From positions 1 through 41,225 of the forward strand of contig JABFVM010000149.1 of NCBI GenBank assembly GCA_013362785.1: a DNA stretch of 41,225 bases. Reading direction: 5' to 3'. Below the pieces are notes generated by a model. That model was not told the DNA's origin, ran no database searches, and was given only the letters and a program-made list of their open reading frames with translations. A program made the position numbers and the translations under genes. This stretch comes from Streptomyces sp. (GTDB taxonomy: Bacteria > Actinomycetota > Actinomycetes > Streptomycetales > Streptomycetaceae). Shown here one piece after another: positions 7,685-16,146 of the stretch (positions are counted from its first letter, which is position 1; every line of letters begins with the position of its first letter).

Positions 7685-8922
7685 GGAGTCTCCTGCCGGG
7701 TGCGGGCGTGCTGGTGGTCGTTCGCCGGGAACAGGGCGGCCGTCAAGGCGGTGAACTGGCCCTGGAGTTGCCGGGCGGCGAGCCGGTTCCGCTCGGCGAG
7801 GGTCTGCCGCAGCTCCGCCGAGCGCTTCTCCAGGGCGCGGAACTGCTCCAGGAGCCGGTCGGCGTCGACCTCGCGGGCCGGGTGGCAGTACGCGCCCAGG
7901 CCCATCCGGTCCATGAGCGCGTCGCTCTTCGCCGCGTAGCTGAGGGCGAGCGTCGGAGTGCCGGCCTTCAGCGCGCAGACCAGGTTGTGGTACCGGGTCG
8001 CCACCACGGTGTCGGCGGCCGCCGTCTCCTTCATCAGATCGGCCAGCGAAGTCGCCTCGGCGGCGGTGACCAGCGGCGAGTCCACCGCGTCGAGGATCGC
8101 CGCGACCACCGCCGCATCACACTCGTCGCCGGTGAGCAGCCGGACCGGCCTGCCGTCCTCGACCAGCGCGCGGACGAACCGGGTTGTCCCGTCCAGGTAG
8201 CGCCGGTGGATCTCCTCGGCCCGGGCGCGGTCGTCGTTGCCGCCGTGGAAGTCCATGACGCCGACGCAGACCAAGCCACCCGGCGTGCCCGAGGGCGCGC
8301 TCGTCCGCGGCGTCGGCAGGGCGAACGCGAGGTCCGGGTAGACCTCGTCGCGCCTGGTGTCCACGCCCATCGCCCGCATCGCGTCGCGGGACATGGCGTC
8401 CCGGTACGAGCGGTACGCGGCCAGCCGCGCCGACCGGCGCACCAGGGCCCGCGTCGCCCGGTCGCGGATCGCGGCGGCGCCCACGCCGACCAGGGCGACC
8501 TTGGTGCCGAACAGCCTGCCGGTCGCGCAGAGCAGGAACAGGGAGTACGGGAAGCCCCACGGCCGCAGCGGCAGCGTGGCCTCCAGGACGCCCATGCCCG
8601 GCACGATCACCACGTCGTGCCGGCGCACCCAGGCAGCCGTGCGAACCACGTCGACGAGCTTGCCCAGCCCCTTCCCCGCGATAGAGCCCAGTCGGGACGC
8701 CGTCCGGTACTCCCCGCGATACCAGTGCAGCCGCGTCGCGGGGATCCCGTACCGGGCCGAGACGACCTCGGGTCCGCCGCAGAGCGCGTCCACGGCCGCC
8801 TCCGGGTGCTCGGCGCGCAGGTACCCGAGCACGGCTTCGAGCGAGCCGTCGTTGCCGAGGTTGCCGGAGCCGAGCAGGCCGAACACCCCGACGCGCGGCG
8901 GGGGTCGGTGCGCCGTCGTCAT
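7681..8922 (-). CDS. Polysaccharide pyruvyl transferase family protein
   Basis: This 413-residue protein fits the PS_pyruv_trans family (CsaB/WcaK-like, GT-B related). The N-terminus is VGVFGLLGSGNLGNDGSLEAVLGYL, the usual glycine/asparagine-rich start. Around residues 105-165 come VVIVPGMGVLE and the LFGTKVALVGVGAA block. The C-terminal half has TVVATRYHNLVCALKAGTPTLALSYAAKSDALM, with the conserved R-H and Y-x-x-K. The family transfers pyruvate from PEP to form a ketal on a sugar, giving the polymer a negative charge. The C-terminal 60 residues form a charged, probably coiled-coil tail. It is coupled by ATGA to the GT2 gene upstream. Confidence 0.87.
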   Translation of the reverse strand: MTTAHRPPPRVGVFGLLGSGNLGNDGSLEAVLGYLRAEHPEAAVDALCGGPEVVSARYGIPATRLHWYRGEYRTASRLGSIAGKGLGKLVDVVRTAAWVRRHDVVIVPGMGVLEATLPLRPWGFPYSLFLLCATGRLFGTKVALVGVGAAAIRDRATRALVRRSARLAAYRSYRDAMSRDAMRAMGVDTRRDEVYPDLAFALPTPRTSAPSGTPGGLVCVGVMDFHGGNDDRARAEEIHRRYLDGTTRFVRALVEDGRPVRLLTGDECDAAVVAAILDAVDSPLVTAAEATSLADLMKETAAADTVVATRYHNLVCALKAGTPTLALSYAAKSDALMDRMGLGAYCHPAREVDADRLLEQFRALEKRSAELRQTLAERNRLAARQLQGQFTALTAALFPANDHQHARTRQETP

Positions 8923-9875
8923 ACCTGCCCTCCTGTACGACCCTCACGGCCGGCGACGAGCGAGTCGACTGAGACGGTGAGCCGGGCCGGGTCGACCGGG
9001 GCGCGGTCCTCGACCCGCTCGCCTGCACCCGGCCGGACCCGGCTGGTCATCCAGGCGGCGAGGTGGCCGTAGCAGGCACGGCGGTCGGACGCGGACAGCG
9101 GCGCCCGCTGGATCGCCGAGGCGAAGCCCCAGACGTACTCGGCGAGCAGCCGGGGCGTCGGGTGCAGCGCGCCCGCACGGCGCGGGTCCAGGTTGACGCA
9201 CCGGGAGCGCTTGGAAGGGTTCGCCCGCTCGGCGCGCGTGGGGTGGTCGCGGCGGAAGTACAGCAGCTCCGGCACCTGGTGGAAGGGGCCGTGCAGGACG
9301 ATCTCGGCGACGAACGTGCGGTCCGCGTGGTGGTAGCTGTCGTGCGGCTTCACCCGGCGCAGCATGTCGGCACGCATCACCCCGTAGAAGTCGTCGCCAC
9401 CGGGCTCGAACAGGAAGCTGCGGAACCGCTCCGGCGCGTGCGGCGAGGCGGTGGCGAGCCCGTACTCGTACGGGACCTTCACCTGCCCTTCGCCGTCGAT
9501 GACCGCCTGGTCGGAGTGCGCGAGGACCACGTCCGGACGCTCGTCGAGCGCCTCCACGCAGCGCCGCAGCAGGTCCCGGGCGTACAGGTCGTCGTGCGAG
9601 GCCCACTTGAACAGCTCGCCGCGGCACTCGGTGAACACGTAGTTGTGGTTCGGCGCGGCGCCGATGTTCCGGGTCAGCCGGATGTACCGGATGCGCGAGT
9701 CCTGCGCGGCGTACTTGCGGCAGATGTCCTGCGTCCCGTCGGCCGAGGCGTTGTCGGAGATGACCAGCTCGAAGTCCTCGTAGGTCTGGCCGAGCAGGGC
9801 GTCGAGCGACTCGGCCAGATACTCCTCGCCGTTGTACACGGGCAGTCCGATGCTCAGCCGGGGATGGGCGGTCAT
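8919..9875 (-). CDS. Family 2 glycosyltransferase
   Basis: A 318-residue GT-A enzyme. The N-terminus LSIGLPVYNGEEYLAESLDALLGQTYEDFELVISDNASADGT is the canonical GT2 nucleotide-binding region (residues 6-48), and ASHDDLY near residue 95 provides the metal-binding DxD equivalent. There is no membrane segment, so it is cytoplasmic and should add a sugar to the lipid-linked repeat. ATG at 9875 overlaps the flippase stop (ATGA) and sets the start; a longer upstream frame is only overlap with the flippase gene. Donor and acceptor cannot be read from the sequence. Confidence 0.9.
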   Translation of the reverse strand: MTAHPRLSIGLPVYNGEEYLAESLDALLGQTYEDFELVISDNASADGTQDICRKYAAQDSRIRYIRLTRNIGAAPNHNYVFTECRGELFKWASHDDLYARDLLRRCVEALDERPDVVLAHSDQAVIDGEGQVKVPYEYGLATASPHAPERFRSFLFEPGGDDFYGVMRADMLRRVKPHDSYHHADRTFVAEIVLHGPFHQVPELLYFRRDHPTRAERANPSKRSRCVNLDPRRAGALHPTPRLLAEYVWGFASAIQRAPLSASDRRACYGHLAAWMTSRVRPGAGERVEDRAPVDPARLTVSVDSLVAGREGRTGGQV

Positions 9876-11179
9876 GACGTCCTCACTTCTGGAAAGGGAT
9901 GGTGCTGGTACTCGCGGAGGGCGGACCGCAACTGCAGCCACCACACGGCCGAGGCGGCGAGGGTCGCGGTGGCGACGCCCCAGGCCGAGCCGACCGTGCC
10001 GGCCAGGACCGCCCCGCCGAGACCGCCGGTGACGTAGCAGGCCGAGGCGAACAGCTGGCAGCGCAGGCTGCGCCGGGCCGCGGCGAGCGCGCGCAGCCCG
10101 GCCGCCGCGCCGGTGCCGAGGCCGGCGCCCGCGACACCGAGAGTGACCGGCACGATGAGCTGGGCGGCGGAGTGCCAGACTTCGCCGAGCACGAGCTCGC
10201 CGAGCCGGTCCGGCATCAGCAGCAGCGCCCCGCCCCAGAGCAGCGCGGCGACGGCCTGCGCGCCGCCCAGCAGGAGGCAGAACCTGCCGAGGCGGTGCGG
10301 GGCCCGCCGCAGCACCCGTGCCGCCTCCGCGACGGTGACCAGCGAAAGACCCATCAGCACGGCCAGGAACGGACCGAGCAGCAGCTCGGCGCCCCGGACC
10401 GCACCCACCGCGCCGACCCCGACGATCGCGCCGAGCCCGTACGCGCGCAGCTGGCTCGCGCCGCTGAGGCTGACGTTCTCGATCAGGTACCGGTAGCCGA
10501 GGTCGCGTTGCTCGCGCAGCCACGCGCGGGCCCGGGTCACCCGGGGCAGGATGCCGGACTGGACGTAGCCGTAGCCCGCGGCCACCGTGGCGGACGCGCC
10601 CCAGGCGAGCACGAAGGCGGCCACGCTGCCCACACGGGCCGCCACGACCATGGCCGGGACGAGCGCGACGCCCCACACGAGATCGTTGACGAACGCCTTC
10701 CGCCCGGTGCCCGCGGCGAAGAACGCGTACCGCCAGGCATCCTGCAGCAGCAGCCCCGGCAGCATGACGCCGAGACAGGCGAACGCGGGCCCCACACGGC
10801 CGCCGAGCGCGAGGCCGGCCACCAGGCAGGCCGTACCGATGGCGGCACCGACGCCGAGCGCGGTACCCGACGACCGGGCCACCGCCCGGCGCCAGGACGT
10901 GTCCGGCACGCCGCTGAAGCGCACCACGAGCGGATCGGTGGCCAGGCCGCGGGAGACATTGAGCACCACGCCGTAGGTCACCCAGGCGAGGCTGAACACG
11001 CCGAACGCGGTCACCCCCAGCGAGCGCGCCACGTAGATGCCCACCGCGAAGTTGCTGATGCTGGAGGCCGCCTGGTCGGCCAGTCCCCAGGACAGCCGGC
11101 CGACGAAGGCCCGGCGGGCGGATCCGCCCGACGGCGCCGTCGTCGGCGGTTTCTCCTCCTCGGTGGTCATCGGCGTCAC
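9872..11179 (-). CDS. Wzx-like polysaccharide flippase
   Basis: A 435-residue membrane protein with about 12-14 hydrophobic helices beginning near residue 28 (LSWGLADQAASSISNFAVGIYVARSLGVTAFGVFSLA). This is the typical opening of MOP-superfamily O-antigen/polysaccharide flippases. The central LREQRDLGYRYLIENVSLSGASQ loop before TM7 is also usual. It would flip the undecaprenyl-linked repeat to the outer face of the membrane. It sits between DUF4910 and GT2 genes, each coupled by 4-base overlap. Divergence is high in this family, so assignment rests on topology plus locus. Confidence 0.85.
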   Translation of the reverse strand: MTPMTTEEEKPPTTAPSGGSARRAFVGRLSWGLADQAASSISNFAVGIYVARSLGVTAFGVFSLAWVTYGVVLNVSRGLATDPLVVRFSGVPDTSWRRAVARSSGTALGVGAAIGTACLVAGLALGGRVGPAFACLGVMLPGLLLQDAWRYAFFAAGTGRKAFVNDLVWGVALVPAMVVAARVGSVAAFVLAWGASATVAAGYGYVQSGILPRVTRARAWLREQRDLGYRYLIENVSLSGASQLRAYGLGAIVGVGAVGAVRGAELLLGPFLAVLMGLSLVTVAEAARVLRRAPHRLGRFCLLLGGAQAVAALLWGGALLLMPDRLGELVLGEVWHSAAQLIVPVTLGVAGAGLGTGAAAGLRALAAARRSLRCQLFASACYVTGGLGGAVLAGTVGSAWGVATATLAASAVWWLQLRSALREYQHHPFPEVRTS

Positions 11180-12450
11180 GCCTTGATCAGTTCGGCGCCG
11201 TGCAGGGCGTCGGCCGCGGCGGCGACCGTGTCGAACGGCAGCCCGGACCGCTCGGCGACATCCAGCAGACTGTGCTCTCCGTCGGACAGGCTGAGCACCC
11301 AGAGCATGGCCATCTGGGCCTGCTTGGTGTCGCTGCGCCCGCCGAGCGCGTCGTACAACCCGCGCCGCCCCAGCTGTGGTTCGCCGTAGGGGCTGAGGTT
11401 CACGTACCGCCGGTTGCGGTCGAGGACGGCGAACGCCTCACGGCACACGGCGAGGGTGTCCGCCATCGCCTCCGGGGAGACGAGGTCCAGGTTGTCCGCC
11501 GAGGTGTGATACTCGGGGTAACCGGCATACGGCGTCCGGCTGAGCGAGCCCACGCCGAGGTTGAACCCGGGCGAGCAGTACTGCCGCTCGTCGTAGCCGT
11601 ACGGAGTGAACTCGGCGACGCTGTGCGGGCGTTCGGAGTCGGCCAGCACCTGCCGCATCACCCGGTCGATCTCAGCGTCCCCACGCCTGCTCTGCTTGTA
11701 CGTCAGTTGACCCGAGTCACCCGCGCAGGCCAGCACCAGCCCATGCTTGACCCGATCGACCCCCTCCGCGTTGCGGGCCAGCCAGGTGATCGCCCCGATC
11801 GTGCCGGGCGCGTAGATGAACCGGTAGGTGTAGTACGGCGTCTGCTCGGCCAGCGTCCGGGCCAGGAACGTCGCCACCGCGACGCCGGCCATGTTGTCGT
11901 TGGCCAGCGAAGGGTGGCAGACGTGGCAGGAGACGATCACCTCGTCGGCGACCTGCCCGGGGACCACGTGCTCGGCGTAGGTGAGGTGGCCATCGGCGAG
12001 CGTGGAGTCGATCCGCACCTCGTACTCGCCGTCCGGCAGCGCGTCCAAGGTGTCCTGGGCCAGGCAGAAGCCCCACTCCGGCTTGTAGTAGCTGGTGCGG
12101 TACGGCACCCAGGCCGGGTGCTCCGGCAGCGTGTGCAGGTGCGCGCGGAGCTCCGACAGGGGCATGGTCGCCGACACCGGCACGCTGTAGCCCAGCACGT
12201 GCAGGCTGGACTCGGCGAAGTCGACGACGCGCTTGCCGGTGCTGTCGGCGACGTACGCGTCCCGGATGTTCCACTCCTGCGGCACCGTCCAGTCGAGCAC
12301 CTGGGTCCCGGTCGGCACCTCGTGCACCTGCAGCGGGATGTACTCGCCGACGATGTCCAGGGTGGCGCGCACACCGTCGCCGGTGATGCTCCGGCAGAGC
12401 GGGTACAGCCGCTCCACCAGGGCGTACATCTCATCGCCGTGCTCGGTCAC
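11176..12450 (-). CDS. DUF4910 aminopeptidase-like protein with winged-helix C-terminus
   Basis: A 424-residue protein of the DUF4910/DUF2172 type, which has an M28-like zinc-peptidase fold. Visible marks are the opening MYALVERLYPLCRSITGDGVR, EWNIRDAYV, the metal-site block SCHVCHPSLANDNMAG (His and Asp ligands), GYDERQYCSPGFNLGVGSLSR and YHTSADNLDLVSPEAM. The last ~60 residues (MLWVLSLSDGEHSLLDVAERSGLPFDTV) form a winged-helix domain. The family recurs in sugar clusters beside PIG-L and SDR genes; its reaction is unknown to me. An amidohydrolase or peptidase-type step on an aminoacyl or amide-bearing sugar is inference. GTG at 12450 overlaps the SDR stop (GTGA); ATG at 12429 is an alternative. 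Confidence 0.85.
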   Translation of the reverse strand: MTEHGDEMYALVERLYPLCRSITGDGVRATLDIVGEYIPLQVHEVPTGTQVLDWTVPQEWNIRDAYVADSTGKRVVDFAESSLHVLGYSVPVSATMPLSELRAHLHTLPEHPAWVPYRTSYYKPEWGFCLAQDTLDALPDGEYEVRIDSTLADGHLTYAEHVVPGQVADEVIVSCHVCHPSLANDNMAGVAVATFLARTLAEQTPYYTYRFIYAPGTIGAITWLARNAEGVDRVKHGLVLACAGDSGQLTYKQSRRGDAEIDRVMRQVLADSERPHSVAEFTPYGYDERQYCSPGFNLGVGSLSRTPYAGYPEYHTSADNLDLVSPEAMADTLAVCREAFAVLDRNRRYVNLSPYGEPQLGRRGLYDALGGRSDTKQAQMAMLWVLSLSDGEHSLLDVAERSGLPFDTVAAAADALHGAELIKA

Positions 12451-13472
12451 CGGCGCCACCGCAGGGTGTCGTCGACGGCGCCCGCCTCGGACGCCGCGCG
12501 CAGCACGGCGAGGCGGGTGAAGCGCTGCTCGAAGTCCTCCCGGGTCAGCCCGTGCTGCCGGTAGGCGTCGGCTAGGTCGATCGCGCCCTGCTTCACCGTC
12601 CACTCGCAGTCGAAGCCGGGGATGGCCGAGCGGAACCGGGAGAAGTCCACGCGGTAGGACCGCGGATCGGCGCCGTTCTCCCCGGTGATGTTCACCTTCG
12701 CGCCGGCCACCGCCTCGGCGACCTGCTCGGCGATCTCGGCGACCGTGACGTTGTTGATCTCGCTGCCGATGTTGAACGCCCGGTCGTGCACCGCTTCGCG
12801 CGGCGCGGTCAGCGCGGCCGTGAAGGCCCGTGCGATGTCGGCGGCGTGCACCAGCGGACGCCAGGGCGTGCCGTCGGAGAGCACCAGCACCTCGCCGGAC
12901 AGCAGCGCGTGGCCCACCAGGTTGTTCAGCACGATGTCGGCGCGCAGCCGGGGCGAGTAGCCGAACGCGGTGGCGTTGCGCATGTACACCGGGCTGAAGT
13001 CGCCGTCGGACAGCGCGTGCAGGTCGTCCTCCACCCGCACCTTGGACTCCGCGTACGGCGTCACCGGGCGCAGCGGGGCGTCCTCGGCGACCAGGTCGTC
13101 GCCGCCGGCGGCGCCGTAGACCGAGCACGTCGACGCGTACAGGAAGCGCCGCACTCCGGCGTCGCGGGCCAGCCGGGCCAGCCGTACGGACGCGTGGTGG
13201 TTGATGTCGTAGGTGAGCTCCGGGGCCAGCGAGCCCAGCGGGTCGTTGGAGAGCGCGGCCAGATGGATCACGGCGTCGACGCCGGCCACGTGTTCGGCCG
13301 TGACGTCGCGCAGGTCCACCCGGTGCCCCGACGGGTCCGCGGGCGTCGGGCCCAGGACGCAGTCGGCGAACAGGCCGGCGTCGAGGCCGACGACCTCGTG
13401 CCCGGCGGCCGTGAGGACCGGGGCCATGACGGTTCCCAGATATCCCTGGTGTCCGGTCAGCAGTACGCGCAA
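12447..13472 (-). CDS. SDR-family NAD-dependent nucleotide-sugar epimerase/reductase
   Basis: A 341-residue extended SDR. The Rossmann motif is TGHQGYLG (residues 6-13), followed by HLAALSNDP, YASTCSVYG with the catalytic Ser/Thr, and YAESK with catalytic Tyr/Lys. The STxxVYG position reads STCSVYG and lacks the Asp-Glu pair of 4,6-dehydratases, so an epimerase, reductase or similar role fits better than dehydration. Substrate is probably the product of the RfbF-like gene two genes upstream. It starts at TTG 13472, 3 bases after the PIG-L stop, and overlaps the DUF4910 gene by 4. Confidence 0.86.
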   Translation of the reverse strand: MRVLLTGHQGYLGTVMAPVLTAAGHEVVGLDAGLFADCVLGPTPADPSGHRVDLRDVTAEHVAGVDAVIHLAALSNDPLGSLAPELTYDINHHASVRLARLARDAGVRRFLYASTCSVYGAAGGDDLVAEDAPLRPVTPYAESKVRVEDDLHALSDGDFSPVYMRNATAFGYSPRLRADIVLNNLVGHALLSGEVLVLSDGTPWRPLVHAADIARAFTAALTAPREAVHDRAFNIGSEINNVTVAEIAEQVAEAVAGAKVNITGENGADPRSYRVDFSRFRSAIPGFDCEWTVKQGAIDLADAYRQHGLTREDFEQRFTRLAVLRAASEAGAVDDTLRWRR

Positions 13473-13475
13473 GGT

Positions 13476-14123
13476 TCAACCCCCCAGGTTGAGCGTGAGT
13501 TTGGTGACGGCGAACGCTTCGGCGTATCGCTCGTGGCATTCGATGCCGCGGATCCGGGCGAGGCCGAGGAAGGCCTCCCGGTCGTACCAGGGCCGGTGCC
13601 GCTGCGAGGCGTAGTGCTCCTGCAGCAGCCGCACCTTCTGTTCGGCGATCTCCGTCGACAGCGGCTGGTACGCCGCCATGCGGCCGAGGTCGCCGTCCCA
13701 CTTGACGATCTCGTAGCCGAGCACGAGGTGGTCGCGGAACGCGGTGGGGATCAGTTGCGCCAGGCCACGGTGGTCCTGGTGCGCGTCATCGGTGCGCGGG
13801 GCCAGGATCAGATCGGGGTCGGTCTGCCCGCGCAACTCCTCGACCGCGGCCTTGGCCTCGTCCCAGTGCACGGGCATCCGGCCGTCCGGCAGCTTGAGCA
13901 CGGTCAGCCGCAGGTCGGCGCCCGGGCAGAAGGCGGCGAGCGCCGCCCGCTCCTCCTGCTCGCGCTCGCTGCCGCCGCCGGAGAGCACCAGCGCGTCGAC
14001 CCGGAGACCCGGCCGCGCGAGGCACAGCGTCAGCAGCGTGCCGCCGGTGCCGATGGCGATGTCGTCGCAGTGCGCGCCCACCGCGACGATCCGGTCCGGG
14101 CGCCCGGCACCGAGCCGGATCAC
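13476..14123 (-). CDS. PIG-L family deacetylase
   Basis: A 215-residue protein with the PIG-L/LmbE fold. The zinc-site motif is GAHCDDIAIGTGGTLL near residues 15-30, and the second metal block is TDDAHQDHRGLA (H-x-D-H) near residue 110. The more common motif is HPDDE; the HCDDI variant belongs to a subfamily found in nucleotide-sugar clusters. PIG-L enzymes hydrolyse N-acetyl groups from GlcNAc-type sugars, so this may expose an amine on a sugar intermediate. GTG at 14123 overlaps the nucleotidyltransferase TGA by 4 bases, which fixes the start. Confidence 0.87.
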   Translation of the reverse strand: MIRLGAGRPDRIVAVGAHCDDIAIGTGGTLLTLCLARPGLRVDALVLSGGGSEREQEERAALAAFCPGADLRLTVLKLPDGRMPVHWDEAKAAVEELRGQTDPDLILAPRTDDAHQDHRGLAQLIPTAFRDHLVLGYEIVKWDGDLGRMAAYQPLSTEIAEQKVRLLQEHYASQRHRPWYDREAFLGLARIRGIECHERYAEAFAVTKLTLNLGG

Positions 14124-14914
14124 GCGCTCACCCCGGCGTTGTCGTGCTCCCACACGGCCCACGGGCGGTCGCCCCGGGCGTAGGCCTCGTCGAGCGCGGC
14201 GCGCTCCTTCACGGTGTCCGTCGGCTTCCAGAAACCGCGGTGCTGGTGCGCCACCAGCCGCCCCTGCTTGGCCAGTTGGGCGCATCCGTCGGCGACCAGA
14301 TCCCCGCCCTCGGGAATGTGGTCGAAGACCTCCTGGCGGAGCACGAAGTAGCCGCCGTTCTCCCACAGCGGCAGTTCGCTCACCGCGGTGATGCCGCCCA
14401 CCAGGTTGTCCTCGCCCAACTCCACGCAGTGGAACGACGACTGCGGCGGCACCACCATCATCGACGCACCCGCGTCGCGCGCGGCGAACTTCTCGATCAT
14501 CTCCGGCAGCGGGGCGTCGGTGAGCACGTCGGCGTAGTTGGCGAGGAACATCTCGTCGCCGTCCAGATGGTGCCGCACCCGGCGCAGCCGCTCCCCGATC
14601 GGCGACTCGATGCCGGTCTGCGCGAACGTGATCGTCCAGTCGGCGATGTCGGTGGACAGCAGCTCGGTCCGCCCGCCGCGCAGCACGAAGTCGTTGGACG
14701 TCGTCTCCTCGTAGTTGAGGAAGAAGTCCTTGATGTGGTGCGCCCCGTACCCGAGGCACAGGATGAACTCCTTGTGCCCGAAGTGCGCGTAGTAGCGCAT
14801 GACGTGCCAGATCAGCGGCCGGGGGCCGACCATCGCCATCGGCTTGGGTACGTCGTCTGCGGCACCGCTCCGCATCCGCATCCCGTAACCGCCGCAGAAC
14901 AGAACGACCTTCAT
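14120..14914 (-). CDS. RfbF-like sugar-phosphate cytidylyl/nucleotidyltransferase
   Basis: A 264-residue protein close in plan to glucose-1-phosphate cytidylyltransferase. The signature is FCGGYGMRMR, then DVPKPMAMVGPRPLIWHVMRYY (residues 22-43), LGYGAHHIKDFFLNY, the product-binding block GERLRRVRHHL, ENGGYFVLR and GFWKPTDTVKER. RfbF condenses a hexose-1-phosphate with CTP to give a CDP-sugar. The nucleotide specificity is not certain from sequence alone. It forms a coupled block with the C-methyltransferase, PIG-L, SDR and DUF4910 genes, suggesting one pathway for a modified sugar. Confidence 0.82.
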   Translation of the reverse strand: MKVVLFCGGYGMRMRSGAADDVPKPMAMVGPRPLIWHVMRYYAHFGHKEFILCLGYGAHHIKDFFLNYEETTSNDFVLRGGRTELLSTDIADWTITFAQTGIESPIGERLRRVRHHLDGDEMFLANYADVLTDAPLPEMIEKFAARDAGASMMVVPPQSSFHCVELGEDNLVGGITAVSELPLWENGGYFVLRQEVFDHIPEGGDLVADGCAQLAKQGRLVAHQHRGFWKPTDTVKERAALDEAYARGDRPWAVWEHDNAGVSA

Positions 14915-16146
14915 GCCTTGACCTCGACAATGCTCAGTTCCGGGATGGGGAAGACCAGCCGACCGCCCCAGTCGCCTATGAAGGACAGTTGCTCGACCAG
15001 CTCGGCCCGCAGGTTCCACGGGAGGACCAGGACGTACTCCGGCCGGTCGGCCGCGATCTGATCGGGCGCCAGGATCGGGATGCGGGTGCCCGGGGTGAAC
15101 CTGCCGTGCTTGTAGGGGTTGCGGTCGACCGTGTACGGGAGCAGGTCGGGCCGGATGCCGCAGTGGTTGAGCAGGGTGTTGCCCTTGCCGGGGGCGCCGT
15201 AGCCGACGACCGTCTCGCCGCGCTCGGCCGCCTCGATGAGGAACTTGAGGAGGTCCCGGCGCACCTTGGCGACCCGTGCCGAGAACTCGGTGTACCCGGA
15301 CAGCTCCTGGAGTCCGGCGGCCTTCTCCCGGGCCAGTACGTCGGCCACCCGCTGCGTCGGCTCGCCGGCCACCTCGGCCGGGCGGGCCCACAGCCGAATG
15401 GAGCCGCCGTGCGTGGGCAGCAATTCGACGTCCACGAGCGTGAGTCCGCCGCTGGCCAGGGCCCGGATCGCGGAAGCGACCGTGTAGTACTGGAAGTGCT
15501 CGTGGTAGATCGTGTCGTACTGGTTCTCCTCGATCAGGGTCAGCAGGTGCTGCACCTCGATGGAGACCCAGCCGTCGTCGGCCACCAGGGCGCGCAGCCC
15601 CTGGGTGAACCCGACCACGTCGGGGATGTGCGCGTACACGTTGTTGGCCACGACCAGATTCGCCGGGCCGTGCTCCTCGCGGACGGCCGAGCCGGTCTCC
15701 GGGCTCAGGAACTTCGTGAGCGTGGGCACGCCCGCGTCCCGCGCCGAGGCGCCGACGTTCACCGACGGCTCGATGCCGAGGCACCGGATCCCACGGTCCA
15801 CCACATGCTTCAGCAGGTATCCGTCGTTGCTCGCGACCTCGACCACGAAGGCGTCGGTGCCGAGATCCAGCCGCTCGACGGCGTCGGCGACGAACGTGCG
15901 CGCGTGCTCCACCCAGGAGGTCGAGAAGGAGGAGAAGTACGCGTACTCGCTGAACGTCTCCTCCGGCGTGATCAGCGGAGGAATCTGCGCGAGCCAGCAG
16001 TCGGTGCAGACCCGCAGGTGCAGCGGGTACGCGGGCTCCGCCCGGTCCAGTTGGTCCGCGGCGAGAAAGCTCTCACATGGTGGTGTCGCCCCGAGATCGA
16101 CGACGCTCGCCATCGCTTCCGAGCCGCAGAGTCGGCATTGTGTCAT
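14911..16146 (-). CDS. Sugar C-methyltransferase (SAM-dependent, TylC3/NovU-like)
   Basis: A 411-residue three-part protein. The N-terminal zinc domain has CRLCG at residues 4-8 and CTDC near 47-50. The SAM Rossmann domain has FVVEVASNDGYLL followed by GIRCLGIEPS (about 98-125), and the catalytic YHEHFQYY block near 215-222 matches the YxEH motif of dTDP-sugar C-methyltransferases. The C-terminal domain begins VGYGAPGKGNTLLNHCG (about 320) and ends PEYVLVLPWNL. The family makes branched-chain deoxysugars by methylating C3 of a 4-keto sugar. Such a substrate needs a 4,6-dehydratase, not seen in this operon. Coupled by ATGA at both ends. Confidence 0.87.
   Translation of the reverse strand: MTQCRLCGSEAMASVVDLGATPPCESFLAADQLDRAEPAYPLHLRVCTDCWLAQIPPLITPEETFSEYAYFSSFSTSWVEHARTFVADAVERLDLGTDAFVVEVASNDGYLLKHVVDRGIRCLGIEPSVNVGASARDAGVPTLTKFLSPETGSAVREEHGPANLVVANNVYAHIPDVVGFTQGLRALVADDGWVSIEVQHLLTLIEENQYDTIYHEHFQYYTVASAIRALASGGLTLVDVELLPTHGGSIRLWARPAEVAGEPTQRVADVLAREKAAGLQELSGYTEFSARVAKVRRDLLKFLIEAAERGETVVGYGAPGKGNTLLNHCGIRPDLLPYTVDRNPYKHGRFTPGTRIPILAPDQIAADRPEYVLVLPWNLRAELVEQLSFIGDWGGRLVFPIPELSIVEVKA

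Noticed and set aside
12447..13472. SDR as CDP-glucose 4,6-dehydratase (RfbG)
   Set aside because: The active-site segment STCSVYG lacks the Asp-Glu/Asp-Lys pair, and the length and N-terminus fit epimerase/reductase SDRs.
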